Part shown: piece after piece, positions 23,638-30,825 of the stretch
How positions within the stretch are numbered: position 1 is the stretch's first letter
Layout: each line of letters opens with the position of its first letter
From: Collinsella aerofaciens
GTDB taxonomy: Bacteria > Actinomycetota > Coriobacteriia > Coriobacteriales > Coriobacteriaceae
NCBI GenBank assembly: GCA_021641225.1
Contig: JAJWXI010000001.1
Coordinates: forward strand, 1-35,857
Direction: 5' to 3'
Length of the DNA: 35,857 nucleotides
Program-made: the position numbers and the translations under genes
The notes under the pieces: model-generated
The model's input: only the letters and a program-made list of their open reading frames with translations
What the model was told of the DNA's origin: nothing
Databases searched by the model: none

Positions 23638-25259
23638 CGCTTCCCCTTCCTCGGCTCGAACGTTATGAACTCACCCGTATTATGCCCCGGCTGGTCGCCT
23701 ACCTCAAGCTTTCCGTTGCTGAAAACCTGGAGTATCCCGTTCGGGGCGGTGACGGGCACGCCCAGCTCATCCGCCAGGCGTTGGGCGAAGCACGGGCCGC
23801 GCTTCGGGTCCTTGCCTGTCGAGCACGACAGCAGGAGCACGGGCGTGCCATCCTCGTAATCGTCGCGCTGGCGTATCACGTCGGCCAGCAGCTTGTGGTC
23901 CGTCTTCTTCCCGAGCACTTCCACGAAGTCCGGCGCGCCGTGGCACACGACGGGGTAGCCCTTCGTCTTGTCTATCTTGCGATACGCTGCGCCAGCAACC
24001 GCCCCCAGCGGCCCGTTGTCGAAGATCGGCCTGCGCTTCTTCGCGCACTCGTCCTTCAGGTTCGCGGCGTCCAGCGCGCGCTTCTTCGTCTGCGCGCTCA
24101 TCGTCAGCGTGACCTTCGGCATGTCCCCGGCCCACTCTCGCCGCGGGCTGCGCTGCAGCACCTTGGGGTTCTCGCCCACCAGCTGCCGCATGCGCGCCTG
24201 CTGGTCGCGAAGCCGCAGCTTCAGCTGCAGCACCTCGCCCAGGTCCTTCTCGCTCTTGCTCTTCTCGTACAGCATCTGCGCGCCCGCCAGCTCGCGCTTG
24301 GTGGCGCGTATCTCGCGCTCGCCCGCGCGCTGCCTCTGGGTCAGCTCGTACACCTCGGCGTTGTCCATGCCGCTGGGGTGGGGCGGGTCCGGCTCGTACA
24401 GGCGCTTCATGCCCGGGAACCACGCGCTGTAGCTGTGGCGGCAGTTCGCGCCGCCGATGCCGTCCGCCACGTCTCCCCAGTTGCACGCCGTCTTGAAGTC
24501 GCGGTACAGCACGCCGTCGATGACCTGGTCCCCGTGGCGGCTGTAGACGCGCCCCTCCCACTTCGCGTGGCTCGGGCGGCTGCCGCCATGGCTGGAGACC
24601 TCCACCAGCTGCACGCCCGCCTGGTCCATGATGCCCTCGGTCATGGCCATGCCGTCCTGCAGTATCTGCGTGCGTATGTGGCGGCGCACGGCCACGTCCA
24701 CCTTGTTGGCCACGGTCTGCGCGCCGGTGGCGGCGTTGCGGTACTGCACCACGCTCACGCCGTCGCGCTCAAGCCTGCGCACCGCCATGTGCAGCGCGCG
24801 CTCGGTGGTCATGGCCCCGCTGTTAACCTGCGTCACGGCCCACGTGCTCGCGTCCAGGAACGCGCGGCGCGCGCCCTCGGCCATGTCGATGTTGTCGCGC
24901 TCCAGGATGCGGGCCACACCGCCGATGGTGAGCGCCGCCTGGCGGGTGGTCGCGGCCTCCAGGTCCACGCCCAGGCCTTGCCTGATGCGGCGCAGGTCGT
25001 CGGCGGAACACCGCTTGATGGCGTCGGTGACCTCCAGGCGCACGGCGCGGGATATGTCGGCCTCGTGCCGCCCGATTATCTCCATGAGCGCCGACGCGCT
25101 GGACTGCGCCAGCAGCTCCAGGGCGGTCAGGCTGCGTTGGTCGGCTATGCCGCCCTCCACCATGCGGCGCGCCAGGTACGCCAGCATGTCGGCCTCTATC
25201 TGGCGGTAGACGCTGGCCACCTTCTCGCCGGCCTGGTCCAGGTACTCGGGGCTCAGCAT
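23634..25259 (-). CDS. Phage minor capsid protein (min_cap2 type) with unusual C-terminal domain
   Basis: 541 residues. The first 290 residues are the minor capsid protein 2 / portal-associated family, with the late signature 'SSHGGSRPSHAKWEGRVYS' and 'GIGGANCRHSYSAWFPG'. A coiled coil follows (about 298-350). The last 108 residues ('GYPVVCHGAPDFVEV' ... 'PVLLLSCSTGKDPKRGPCFAQRLADELGVPVTAPNGI') do not belong to the capsid family. They show a His440-Gly and Ser-Cys479 pairing with the strand-helix order of clan CD cysteine peptidases (C80/CHAT-like). A toxin-like or processing domain packed in the head is possible. The start is 1 bp past the portal stop. Confidence 0.82.
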   Translation of the reverse strand: MLSPEYLDQAGEKVASVYRQIEADMLAYLARRMVEGGIADQRSLTALELLAQSSASALMEIIGRHEADISRAVRLEVTDAIKRCSADDLRRIRQGLGVDLEAATTRQAALTIGGVARILERDNIDMAEGARRAFLDASTWAVTQVNSGAMTTERALHMAVRRLERDGVSVVQYRNAATGAQTVANKVDVAVRRHIRTQILQDGMAMTEGIMDQAGVQLVEVSSHGGSRPSHAKWEGRVYSRHGDQVIDGVLYRDFKTACNWGDVADGIGGANCRHSYSAWFPGMKRLYEPDPPHPSGMDNAEVYELTQRQRAGEREIRATKRELAGAQMLYEKSKSEKDLGEVLQLKLRLRDQQARMRQLVGENPKVLQRSPRREWAGDMPKVTLTMSAQTKKRALDAANLKDECAKKRRPIFDNGPLGAVAGAAYRKIDKTKGYPVVCHGAPDFVEVLGKKTDHKLLADVIRQRDDYEDGTPVLLLSCSTGKDPKRGPCFAQRLADELGVPVTAPNGILQVFSNGKLEVGDQPGHNTGEFITFEPRKGKR

Positions 25260-25260
25260 G

Positions 25261-26661
25261 TCAGAACCCCACGTCCAGCACCTGCTCGGCGGGCAGCGCC
25301 GCCTGCGCCTCCTCGGGGCTCATGCCGTAGAACTCCACGGCGTAGCGCCATTTGGGCAAAAGCCCCGCCGCTATCTCGGCCATCATGGTGTTCTTCTCGG
25401 TCTGCGTGTCGGTTATCACCGAGTCGTCGAACTGCACGCTCACGGCGCCGAAGTCCTCCTCGATGGCCGCGCCGCAGTGGATGCGGGCGCAGTTGAGCAG
25501 GCTCGTCACCACGCGCTGGATGGCCCCGCGCAGCACGTTCTCGTGCTTGCGCACGTTGCGCATCAGCGCGGAGTTGTCGGCGGTCACCTCGGTGGCGGTC
25601 TTCAGGCCGCCCGTGCGGTCCAGCGCGAAGTACTGCTGGCCGAAGCCGCACAGCTCGCCCAGCTCGGCCAGCGCAACGTCCAGCGCGGAGCGCAGCGGCT
25701 CGATGCGGATGTTCGGGCTGTAGATGTCGATGAGGTCCTTGGTGACGTCGCGGCCCACCAGCTTGCGGAACAGGCGGCCCTCCACCTTCGGCGACGGGAT
25801 GACCTTGCCGTTCTCGCTGCGCACGTCCACCATGGACTCGTCCACGAACACCTTGGCGGCGGTCAGCTCCACTTCCTGGAACATGGAGTCGTAGGCCAAA
25901 TCCACCGCCTTCACGGCGTCCACCGCGTCGGCGAACACGCTCTGGCCGTACGGGGACAGGTCCACGTACGTGTTCTCCAGCGCGGGCTTCACGATGCCGA
26001 ACGTGGGGCAGGCCTGCTGCGTGTCGAAGTCCTCCAGGATGCCGTTCTCGTCGGCATCGAGCTGCTGGCCGTTTTTGAAAAGGTACGTGCGGATGTGGTA
26101 GCTGCCCGTCTCGGGGTCCCAGGCGTGCACCTGCAGCTGGTCGGCCCGCTTGCCCTTGACGGTCGCGCGGGTCACGAACGCGCACTCGCTCACGCCCTCC
26201 TCGTCCCAGGACAGCGGGCGCACCATGCGGGCGTCGTAGCGGCGCACCTTGATGGCGGTGGCGTCTTCGCGGACGTCGAACCACAGCGCCCAGGCCGCCG
26301 TGCCCATGGCGAAGGCCTTCTCCACGATCAACTGCCCCGTGGGCCAGAAGTTCGCGCGGTCGAGCCAGTCCTGCAGCCACTCGTTGGCCTTGGCGCCCTC
26401 CACGCTCACCTCGGTGTCGTCGGTCACCAGCAGGCTGGCCCACTCGGCGGCCACGCGCTTGGCGGGCCTGATGCTCATGCGGTCGCGCTTGCAGCTCTCC
26501 CCCTGCATGCCGGTGTAGCTTTCCTTGTACCAGTCATCGCTGCCGCAGTACCAGCCGAACCACGCCCTAATGTAGGCGTCCATGGAGGTGTCCAGGGCGT
26601 AGCCCAGCTCCTTCAGCTTCTTGGTCACGTGCGCGGGCACGTTGAACTCGTCGGTGGCCAT
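25261..26661 (-). CDS. Portal protein (SPP1 gp6-like)
   Basis: 466 residues. 'WFGWYCGSDDWYK', 'RMSIRPAKRVAAEWASLLVTDD', 'EKAFAMGTAAWALWFD', 'PLRSALDVALAELGELCGFGQQYFALD', 'TGGLKTATEVTADNSALMRNVRKHENVLRGAIQRVV' match portal proteins of the SPP1/lactococcal group. The last segments form the long stem helix of the dodecameric ring. It lies between the terminase region and minor capsid genes as expected. Confidence 0.93.
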   Translation of the reverse strand: MATDEFNVPAHVTKKLKELGYALDTSMDAYIRAWFGWYCGSDDWYKESYTGMQGESCKRDRMSIRPAKRVAAEWASLLVTDDTEVSVEGAKANEWLQDWLDRANFWPTGQLIVEKAFAMGTAAWALWFDVREDATAIKVRRYDARMVRPLSWDEEGVSECAFVTRATVKGKRADQLQVHAWDPETGSYHIRTYLFKNGQQLDADENGILEDFDTQQACPTFGIVKPALENTYVDLSPYGQSVFADAVDAVKAVDLAYDSMFQEVELTAAKVFVDESMVDVRSENGKVIPSPKVEGRLFRKLVGRDVTKDLIDIYSPNIRIEPLRSALDVALAELGELCGFGQQYFALDRTGGLKTATEVTADNSALMRNVRKHENVLRGAIQRVVTSLLNCARIHCGAAIEEDFGAVSVQFDDSVITDTQTEKNTMMAEIAAGLLPKWRYAVEFYGMSPEEAQAALPAEQVLDVGF

Positions 26662-26670
26662 TCCTTGCTC

Positions 26671-27438
26671 CTATCCCCGCAGCCCGGCGACGATGGCGCG
26701 CTCGCGCTCGCTCAGGCTCCATCGTTCTGCTGCGGCTCGTTCTGCTGCGGCTCGTTCTGCTGCGGCTCGTTCGCCCAGCAGGAGCCCGCCGCCGAATATC
26801 GCCTTGCCCGCCTCGCGCTGCATGTCCAGCGCCGACACGCGGCGGCACTCGCCGCGCCGCACGCGGTACTCCACGCCGTACTTGCTGTAGCGCTGCACCA
26901 TTGCGGCGGTCACCACCTCGCAGGGGTAGGCGTACTTTGGCATGCTGCGGCGCGCCCGGCACGACTCCACGGCGGCGTTCACCGCGCGGGTCAGCCCGGG
27001 CGCGCTCTGCAGCACCGTGTCGGGGTCGCCCATGTTGGTCACGAACGACGTGCGCACCTCCGCGCCGTTGGCGTACACGATGGCGCAGTCCGTCACCAGG
27101 TGGTTCATGCGCATGCACACGTCCGCGCCGCCCAGGCACGTCAGGCTCGGGGCGAACAGGAAGAACGGCGTGCCGCGCCCCAGGTAGAACCGGCAGATGG
27201 CGGACAGCATCGAGAACGGCGGGTTGTCGATGACCGCGCAGCCCTCGGGGTACTCGAAGCGCTCGTAGTCCCCGCCCGGCCAGAAGGGCCGCACGACCGC
27301 GCCCGGGTCGATGCCGTACTCCCGGCACGCCCAGCCCTTCACGGCCTCGTACACCGGCTCGGGGGTGTAGCAGTCGTCGGTGGTCTTCTTCGGCTTGAAC
27401 TTGTCCACGAACTCCTCGTAGGTCTCGCCCCTGGCCAT
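26671..27438 (-). CDS. Phage DNA adenine methyltransferase-like protein
   Basis: 255 residues. 'CYTPEPVYEAVKGWA', 'VVRPFWPGGDYERFEYPEGCAVIDNPPFSMLSAICRFY' and 'FFLFAPSLT' follow the pattern of phage N6-adenine methyltransferase-like proteins; DNPPF (71-75) is motif IV. The AdoMet motif I appears only as 'PFWPGGDYE', not the usual FxGxG, so activity is uncertain. The C-terminus has a (RAAAE)n repeat encoded by 15-bp tandem repeats. It is coupled to the terminase gene and may protect or mark phage DNA. Confidence 0.68.
   Translation of the reverse strand: MARGETYEEFVDKFKPKKTTDDCYTPEPVYEAVKGWACREYGIDPGAVVRPFWPGGDYERFEYPEGCAVIDNPPFSMLSAICRFYLGRGTPFFLFAPSLTCLGGADVCMRMNHLVTDCAIVYANGAEVRTSFVTNMGDPDTVLQSAPGLTRAVNAAVESCRARRSMPKYAYPCEVVTAAMVQRYSKYGVEYRVRRGECRRVSALDMQREAGKAIFGGGLLLGERAAAERAAAERAAAERWSLSERERAIVAGLRG
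26722..26772. repeat. 15-bp tandem repeat, 3.4 copies, in the methyltransferase-like gene
   Basis: The unit TCGTTCTGCTGCGGC is repeated three times without change, plus a partial copy. It encodes (A-A-A-E-R)n, a helical spacer near the protein C-terminus. Identical copies imply recent expansion; copy number may vary between strains. Confidence 0.9.
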
Positions 27439-29118
27439 TTATGCCGCCTTCCTGTATCCGCGCGCACGGCGCGCCTCTTCCATCGTCGCGTAGCGGGTGG
27501 CGTCCACTCGGTGGTCGTTCCCGTCGGGTATCTCGTTGAGCACCTCGCCGTCGGGCGTGGTGGCGTACTCCATGGCGCGCACCTCGGCCGCCAGCTGCGG
27601 GCAGCGCGCGGGGTCGATGACCCACGCGGTCAGGCTCTGCAGGAAGCGGTAGCTGGCCATGCGGCCCGGCTTGCCCTTGCCCGCCGCGCGGGCGTTCACG
27701 CCGTGGTCGCGCTGCACCGCGATGGCCGTTGGGTCGCCGTCGTCGCTCAGCACGGGCAGGTGGTGGTACTCGGGCTCGCGGCCCTCCTCGTCGCTCCACG
27801 TGAGCAGCGCCTTGACGCGCTCGGCCTGGCCGTCCGGCGGCAGCTTGTTGGCGGAGTCCTCGCAGAACGTCAGCAGCTCGCGCTGGCCGGGCCTCCACTC
27901 GCTGCCCGTGATGGCCCACGGGTCGGGGTACCAGCCGAAGTCCTGGCCGAAGCGCAGGCGCTCGAACTGCGCCACCTCCTCGTCGGTGATGGCGCGGAAC
28001 ACCACGTTGTCGAACACCTCGGTGCCGATGCCCACCGGCTCGCCCAGGTACTCGTGGCGGTAGGCGCGCTCGTCGGTGCGCTTCAGCTCCTCGGCGTCCG
28101 CTATGAACTGCGGGCCAAGCCACTCGGGCGGCACGTCCAGGTACGTGGAGCGGAACACCGGCAGGCCCTCGGCCTCGCGGCGCTCCATCTCGGCGTTGAC
28201 CCAGCAGCGCGCCGAGCGCGGCGGGTTGAAGCTGTACAGGCGCACGCAGTCCGCGCCGCCGCGCGTCAGCGACTGGGTGACCTTGCGCACCTCGGCCATG
28301 CCGCGGAACTGGTCGGCCTCCTCGAACCACGTGATGCCCACGTAGCCGAACGGCACCTTGATGGACTTGATCTTGTTGGCGTTGTCGCAGCCGCGGAATA
28401 TGATCTTCTGGCCCGTGGCCTTCTTGGTGATGCGCAGCGTGGACTCCGGCATGTCGTACTGGTCTTCCAGCCCGAGCGCGCGGATGGCCCACACCACCTG
28501 GGCGTAGGCCGCGTCGCGCAGGTCCGCCTTGCGCTTCATGAGCACCACGGCGTGCTGGTCGGGGTTGCGCTCGATGTGGTTGACGACCTCCAGCGAGCAG
28601 AACGAGGACTTGCACGAGCCGCGCCCGCCCGCCAGCCAGATATCGCCGCGGAAGCCGTTCGCGATCATGCGGTGCGGTTTCAGGAAGCGCTCGCCGATGA
28701 GCAGCGCGAAGTCCCGCACGAACTGCGGGCGCTCCTCGGGCTCGTCCTCGGGCAGCCACGCCATCAGGCGGTCGCTCGCGTCGGCCAGCGCCTTCACGGC
28801 CGGCGCCATCTCCTTGTCGGCCAGCGTGCCGCCCTGCACGGCGGCCACGCCTTTGCGCAGCAGCATGGCCTGGGCGCTCCCGATCTCGGCGCGCGTCACC
28901 ACGGCCGCGGCCGCGGCGGCCTTCTGCAGCTCCTTGAGCCTACCCGCTACCTTCCGCTTCGCCTCCAGCTCGCAGGCGCGCTTGTCCACGGTCTCGGGCT
29001 TCCACTTCTGGCTGCCCGGGAACGCGGACAGGTAGGCCCGGCGCTGCGTGGCGCCCTTGGCCCTCTCCTGGCAGTAGCGCTCCTGCGCCGGCGTTATGTC
29101 CTGCTTGATGCTTCCCAT
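27439..29118 (-). CDS. Terminase: small-subunit-like N-terminus fused to large subunit
   Basis: 559 residues. Residues 8-65 ('ITPAQERYCQERAKGATQRRAYLSAFPGSQKW...VDKRACELEAKRKVAGRLKELQ') have the helix-turn-helix pattern of terminase small subunits. From about residue 130 a TerL ATPase begins: Walker A-like 'GGRGSCKS' (164-171), Walker B 'GITWFEEAD' (261-269), coupling motif 'YSFNPPR'. The nuclease domain includes 'FGQDFGWYPDPWA' and 'DHRVDATRYA'. It packages DNA through the portal. No separate terS is visible nearby. The Shine-Dalgarno is weak. Confidence 0.92.
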   Translation of the reverse strand: MGSIKQDITPAQERYCQERAKGATQRRAYLSAFPGSQKWKPETVDKRACELEAKRKVAGRLKELQKAAAAAAVVTRAEIGSAQAMLLRKGVAAVQGGTLADKEMAPAVKALADASDRLMAWLPEDEPEERPQFVRDFALLIGERFLKPHRMIANGFRGDIWLAGGRGSCKSSFCSLEVVNHIERNPDQHAVVLMKRKADLRDAAYAQVVWAIRALGLEDQYDMPESTLRITKKATGQKIIFRGCDNANKIKSIKVPFGYVGITWFEEADQFRGMAEVRKVTQSLTRGGADCVRLYSFNPPRSARCWVNAEMERREAEGLPVFRSTYLDVPPEWLGPQFIADAEELKRTDERAYRHEYLGEPVGIGTEVFDNVVFRAITDEEVAQFERLRFGQDFGWYPDPWAITGSEWRPGQRELLTFCEDSANKLPPDGQAERVKALLTWSDEEGREPEYHHLPVLSDDGDPTAIAVQRDHGVNARAAGKGKPGRMASYRFLQSLTAWVIDPARCPQLAAEVRAMEYATTPDGEVLNEIPDGNDHRVDATRYATMEEARRARGYRKAA

Positions 29119-29126
29119 GGCAACGC

Positions 29127-29146
29127 ATGGTGCCGCGCGTGTCGCC
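29127..29146 (-). repeat. Copy 3 of the intergenic GGCGACAC-N7-A(A/C)CAT motif
   Basis: Minus sense GGCGACAC-N7-ACCAT, between the UUCG hairpin and the terminase start codon, 8 bp before it. Confidence 0.5.
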
Positions 29147-29160
29147 CCCGGAACGCGGAA

Positions 29161-29182
29161 GGGCCGCCCCGAAGGACGGCCC
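29161..29182 (-). other. Hairpin with cUUCGg tetraloop upstream of the terminase gene
   Basis: Minus sense GGGCCGTCC-TTCG-GGGCGGCCC: a 9-bp stem with one U-G wobble closed by the very stable C(UUCG)G tetraloop. Only TTCC follows, so termination would be weak; RNA stabilisation, processing, or a packaging-site DNA structure are alternatives. Confidence 0.7.
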
Positions 29183-29199
29183 AGCCCGAAAAGGAGGAT

Positions 29200-29227
29200 T
29201 CCCGCGCGGCCGCATCATCCCGCGCGG
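29200..29227. repeat. 10-bp direct repeat beside the terminase gene, possible packaging-site element
   Basis: TCCCGCGCGG occurs at 29200-29209 and 29218-29227, an 18-bp period, in the gap between the phage small-gene cluster and the terminase. Directly repeated short boxes at this position are typical of terminase-binding sites, but no cos or pac sequence can be proved here. Confidence 0.4.
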
Positions 29228-29235
29228 TGCCCCCT

Positions 29236-29255
29236 ATGTTGCCCGCCGTGTCGCC
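29236..29255 (-). repeat. Copy 4 of the intergenic GGCGACAC-N7-A(A/C)CAT motif
   Basis: Minus sense GGCGACAC-N7-AACAT, touching the stop codon of the 43-residue gene. It aligns with copy 1, 9.7 kb away, at 19 of 20 bases if a one-base shift is allowed. Confidence 0.55.
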
Positions 29256-29386
29256 TAGCCGACGGTCGCGAAGCCCGCCACCATGACCAGCCACGCCGCG
29301 AGCGAGCGCAGCGCGAACACGGCGGCCACGTCGATGGCGATGCACGCCGCTATGAACAGCAGGCAGCCCCAGTTGACGTTCCTCAT
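29255..29386 (-). CDS. 43-residue membrane protein
   Basis: Too short for family assignment. Two hydrophobic stretches ('GCLLFIAACIAIDVAAVFAL' and 'LAAWLVMVAGFATVG') cover most of the protein, so it is a hairpin membrane peptide. The ATG overlaps the upstream stop (ATGA), which supports it as a real coupled gene. A role as an exclusion or membrane-acting accessory peptide is possible but unsupported. Confidence 0.55.
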   Translation of the reverse strand: MRNVNWGCLLFIAACIAIDVAAVFALRSLAAWLVMVAGFATVG

Positions 29387-29604
29387 TCCTCCTCCCATCT
29401 CACGGTCCCGTCGTCGTGCTCGGCATGGAGCCACGCGGCGTACTCCTCCCACTGCGGGAACTCGGCGACGCGGCGCGAGTGCTTCGCGCACCGCGTGTGC
29501 GGGTCGAGCTCGTCCACCACGATGAGCAGTGGGAACGTCATCACGCGCACCTCCATGCGCATCGCCCGCTTCGGCGTGCCGAAGTAGCGCTCCCAGTTCG
29601 TCAC
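29383..29604 (-). CDS. 73-residue hypothetical phage protein, GTG start
   Basis: Starts at GTG 29604 behind AAGGGAGG, overlapping the upstream stop (GTGA). It begins 'TNWERYFGTPKRAM', continues with a strand 'TFPLLIVVDEL', then 'PHTRCAKHSRRVAEFPQWEEYAAWLHAEHDDGTVRWEEE'. N-terminal 'WERYFGTPERA' sequences recur in small phage proteins near replication and terminase genes. Function unknown. Confidence 0.65.
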   Translation of the reverse strand: MTNWERYFGTPKRAMRMEVRVMTFPLLIVVDELDPHTRCAKHSRRVAEFPQWEEYAAWLHAEHDDGTVRWEEE

Positions 29605-29771
29605 AGCGGCCTCCCTTCGCGGTCGTGCCAGCGGAAGTCCTCGAACAGGTGCCCGCACCGCCGGCAGCGGTCGCCGCCCTTGGGCAGGCGGTCCCACCGC
29701 TCACGCGTGCCGCACTCCGGGCAGCGCACCTCGATGCTGGGGCGGCGCTTCGTCTTCTCGGTCTGCTCCAT
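29601..29771 (-). CDS. 56-residue zinc-ribbon protein
   Basis: Two Cys pairs, 'CPEC' (17-20) and 'CRRC' (36-39), spaced 15 residues apart, form a rubredoxin-like zinc ribbon, with basic flanks (KTKRRPS; RWHDREGRPL). The ATG is 2 bp after the upstream stop and the stop overlaps the next start, so it belongs to the small-gene run. Probable nucleic-acid or protein binding; no family named. Confidence 0.7.
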   Translation of the reverse strand: MEQTEKTKRRPSIEVRCPECGTRERWDRLPKGGDRCRRCGHLFEDFRWHDREGRPL

Positions 29772-29773
29772 GG

Positions 29774-30319
29774 CTACTCCACTGCCATCCGCATGACCTG
29801 CCCCATGGCGTTGCGCAGGCTCTTCGCGGCGGCTTCGGCCACCCTGTCTGCGTCCACCTCTACGCTAATATCGGGCAGCTTGACGCCGCGCGCCTCGTCG
29901 GCCTTCAGACACGCCGCAGCGGCGTCCTGGGCCGCATCGGCGGCGGCCTGCGCGGCCGCCCTCTTCGTCTTGCACCTCGTGAGCCACAGCTCGCACTCGT
30001 CCAGCTTCGTCAGCGCCAGGGCGCGCTCGCGGCTGGTGGCGTAGACGCACTCGATGTCCTCGCGCAGGTTCTGCACGGCCACGTTGCGCAACTGGCCGAC
30101 CTTGGGCGCGGCCGTCTCTTCGGCCATGGCGTCCAGCTTCTCGCGCAGGCGGCTGTTCTCGGACTTCAGGCCGCGCACCTCGCGGCGAAGGGCTCCCACC
30201 GCGTAGCTCTGGCTATCGTTCCAGCAGTCCTCGCACAGCGGCTCGCTCGTGCAGCTCATGTTGTCCTGGCCAATCTCGTCCAGGTCGCGCCCGCACTCTT
30301 TGCATCTGATTCCGCTCAT
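29774..30319 (-). CDS. Zinc-ribbon/coiled-coil protein with Acb2/Tad1-like hairpin motif (candidate anti-CBASS)
   Basis: 181 residues. Cys6/Cys9 and Cys29/Cys32 form a zinc ribbon; 41-66 is a coiled coil. Residues 82-116 ('VQNLREDIECVYATSRERALALTKLDECELWLTRC' in overview) end in the 'SREraLALTkLdEcelW' pattern of the Acb2/Tad1 hairpin domain, whose phage members sequester cyclic oligonucleotides made by CBASS immunity. An Ala-rich helix and a C-terminal 'LPDISVEVDADRVAEAAAKSLRNAM' follow. Most Acb2 proteins are short, so the fusion is unusual. Sponge activity is inferred only from the motif. Confidence 0.6.
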   Translation of the reverse strand: MSGIRCKECGRDLDEIGQDNMSCTSEPLCEDCWNDSQSYAVGALRREVRGLKSENSRLREKLDAMAEETAAPKVGQLRNVAVQNLREDIECVYATSRERALALTKLDECELWLTRCKTKRAAAQAAADAAQDAAAACLKADEARGVKLPDISVEVDADRVAEAAAKSLRNAMGQVMRMAVE

Positions 30320-30645
30320 CGCAGCTCGCCCTTCCTCTCAAGCCTCTCGTGCATCCACTCGTTGTCGCGCTTCATGTCTCGCATGGTCTCCCGCGCCCTG
30401 TCCCTCTCGTCGTACGCGCGCTTCAGCGACTCGCGCATGCGCTCCAGCGCGCCGCGCATCTCCTCGACCGCCGCGCCCTCCTTGGGCCCGTTGTCCATCC
30501 ATGCGTCGAAGCTGTCCCGGCAGTCCCGGCAGATGTGCGTCTTCTTGGACAGGTGCCAGACCCCAGCGCGGGCGGGCTTCCGGACGAACGCCCTTATCCC
30601 GCCTTCCACGATCCGCCCGCAGCGGTCGCACTTGTACATCCTCAT
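30316..30645 (-). CDS. Zinc-ribbon protein with coiled-coil tail
   Basis: 109 residues from ATG 30645, chosen for the AAGGAG Shine-Dalgarno; the longer frame from 30813 has none. 'CDRC' (6-9) and 'CRDC' (about 40-43) make a zinc ribbon; residues 60-105 are a charged coiled coil ('MRGALERMRESLKRAYDERDRARETMRDMKRDNEWM'). The stop overlaps the start of the Acb2-like gene. It shares its layout (ribbon then coiled coil) with that neighbour, hinting at duplication or partnership. Confidence 0.68.
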   Translation of the reverse strand: MRMYKCDRCGRIVEGGIRAFVRKPARAGVWHLSKKTHICRDCRDSFDAWMDNGPKEGAAVEEMRGALERMRESLKRAYDERDRARETMRDMKRDNEWMHERLERKGELR

Positions 30646-30825
30646 GTTCTTCTCCTTCGTTCGTATTTCGCCGCCTTGCTGGGTTGTGTGACGTGAGCCC
30701 CCGCGAACGAGTGCGGGCGCGGCTTCAGCCCGCACGCACGGGTCACACAGACCAACAGGCTCGTTGCTTTGTTGTGTTGTTACACTTATCCCTTTAGGGT
30801 AGAGACGCAACACAACGCAAAGCCG
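30646..30825. other. Palindrome-rich intergenic region, possible replication origin or regulatory site
   Basis: 180 bp without a gene. Nested inverted repeats: TGTGTGAC (30685) with GTCACACA (30742) enclosing GTGCGGGC (30711) with GCCCGCAC (30728); and GCTTTGTTGTGTTG (30766) with CAACACAACGCAAAGC (30808) around CCCTTTAGGG. The second pair starts 3 bp after the primase-helicase stop. It is more AT-rich than its surroundings. Origin, terminator and operator roles are all possible. Confidence 0.5.

Noticed and set aside
25258..29286. Plus-strand open frame of 1342 codons across portal, methyltransferase-like and terminase genes
   Set aside because: Antisense to three identified phage genes. The protein is Ala/Val/Leu/His-rich low-complexity sequence caused by high third-position GC.
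30316..30813. Longer start (165 residues) for the zinc-ribbon gene
   Set aside because: The extra N-terminus crosses the palindromic gap and has no ribosome binding site; the ATG at 30645 has AAGGAG at good spacing.
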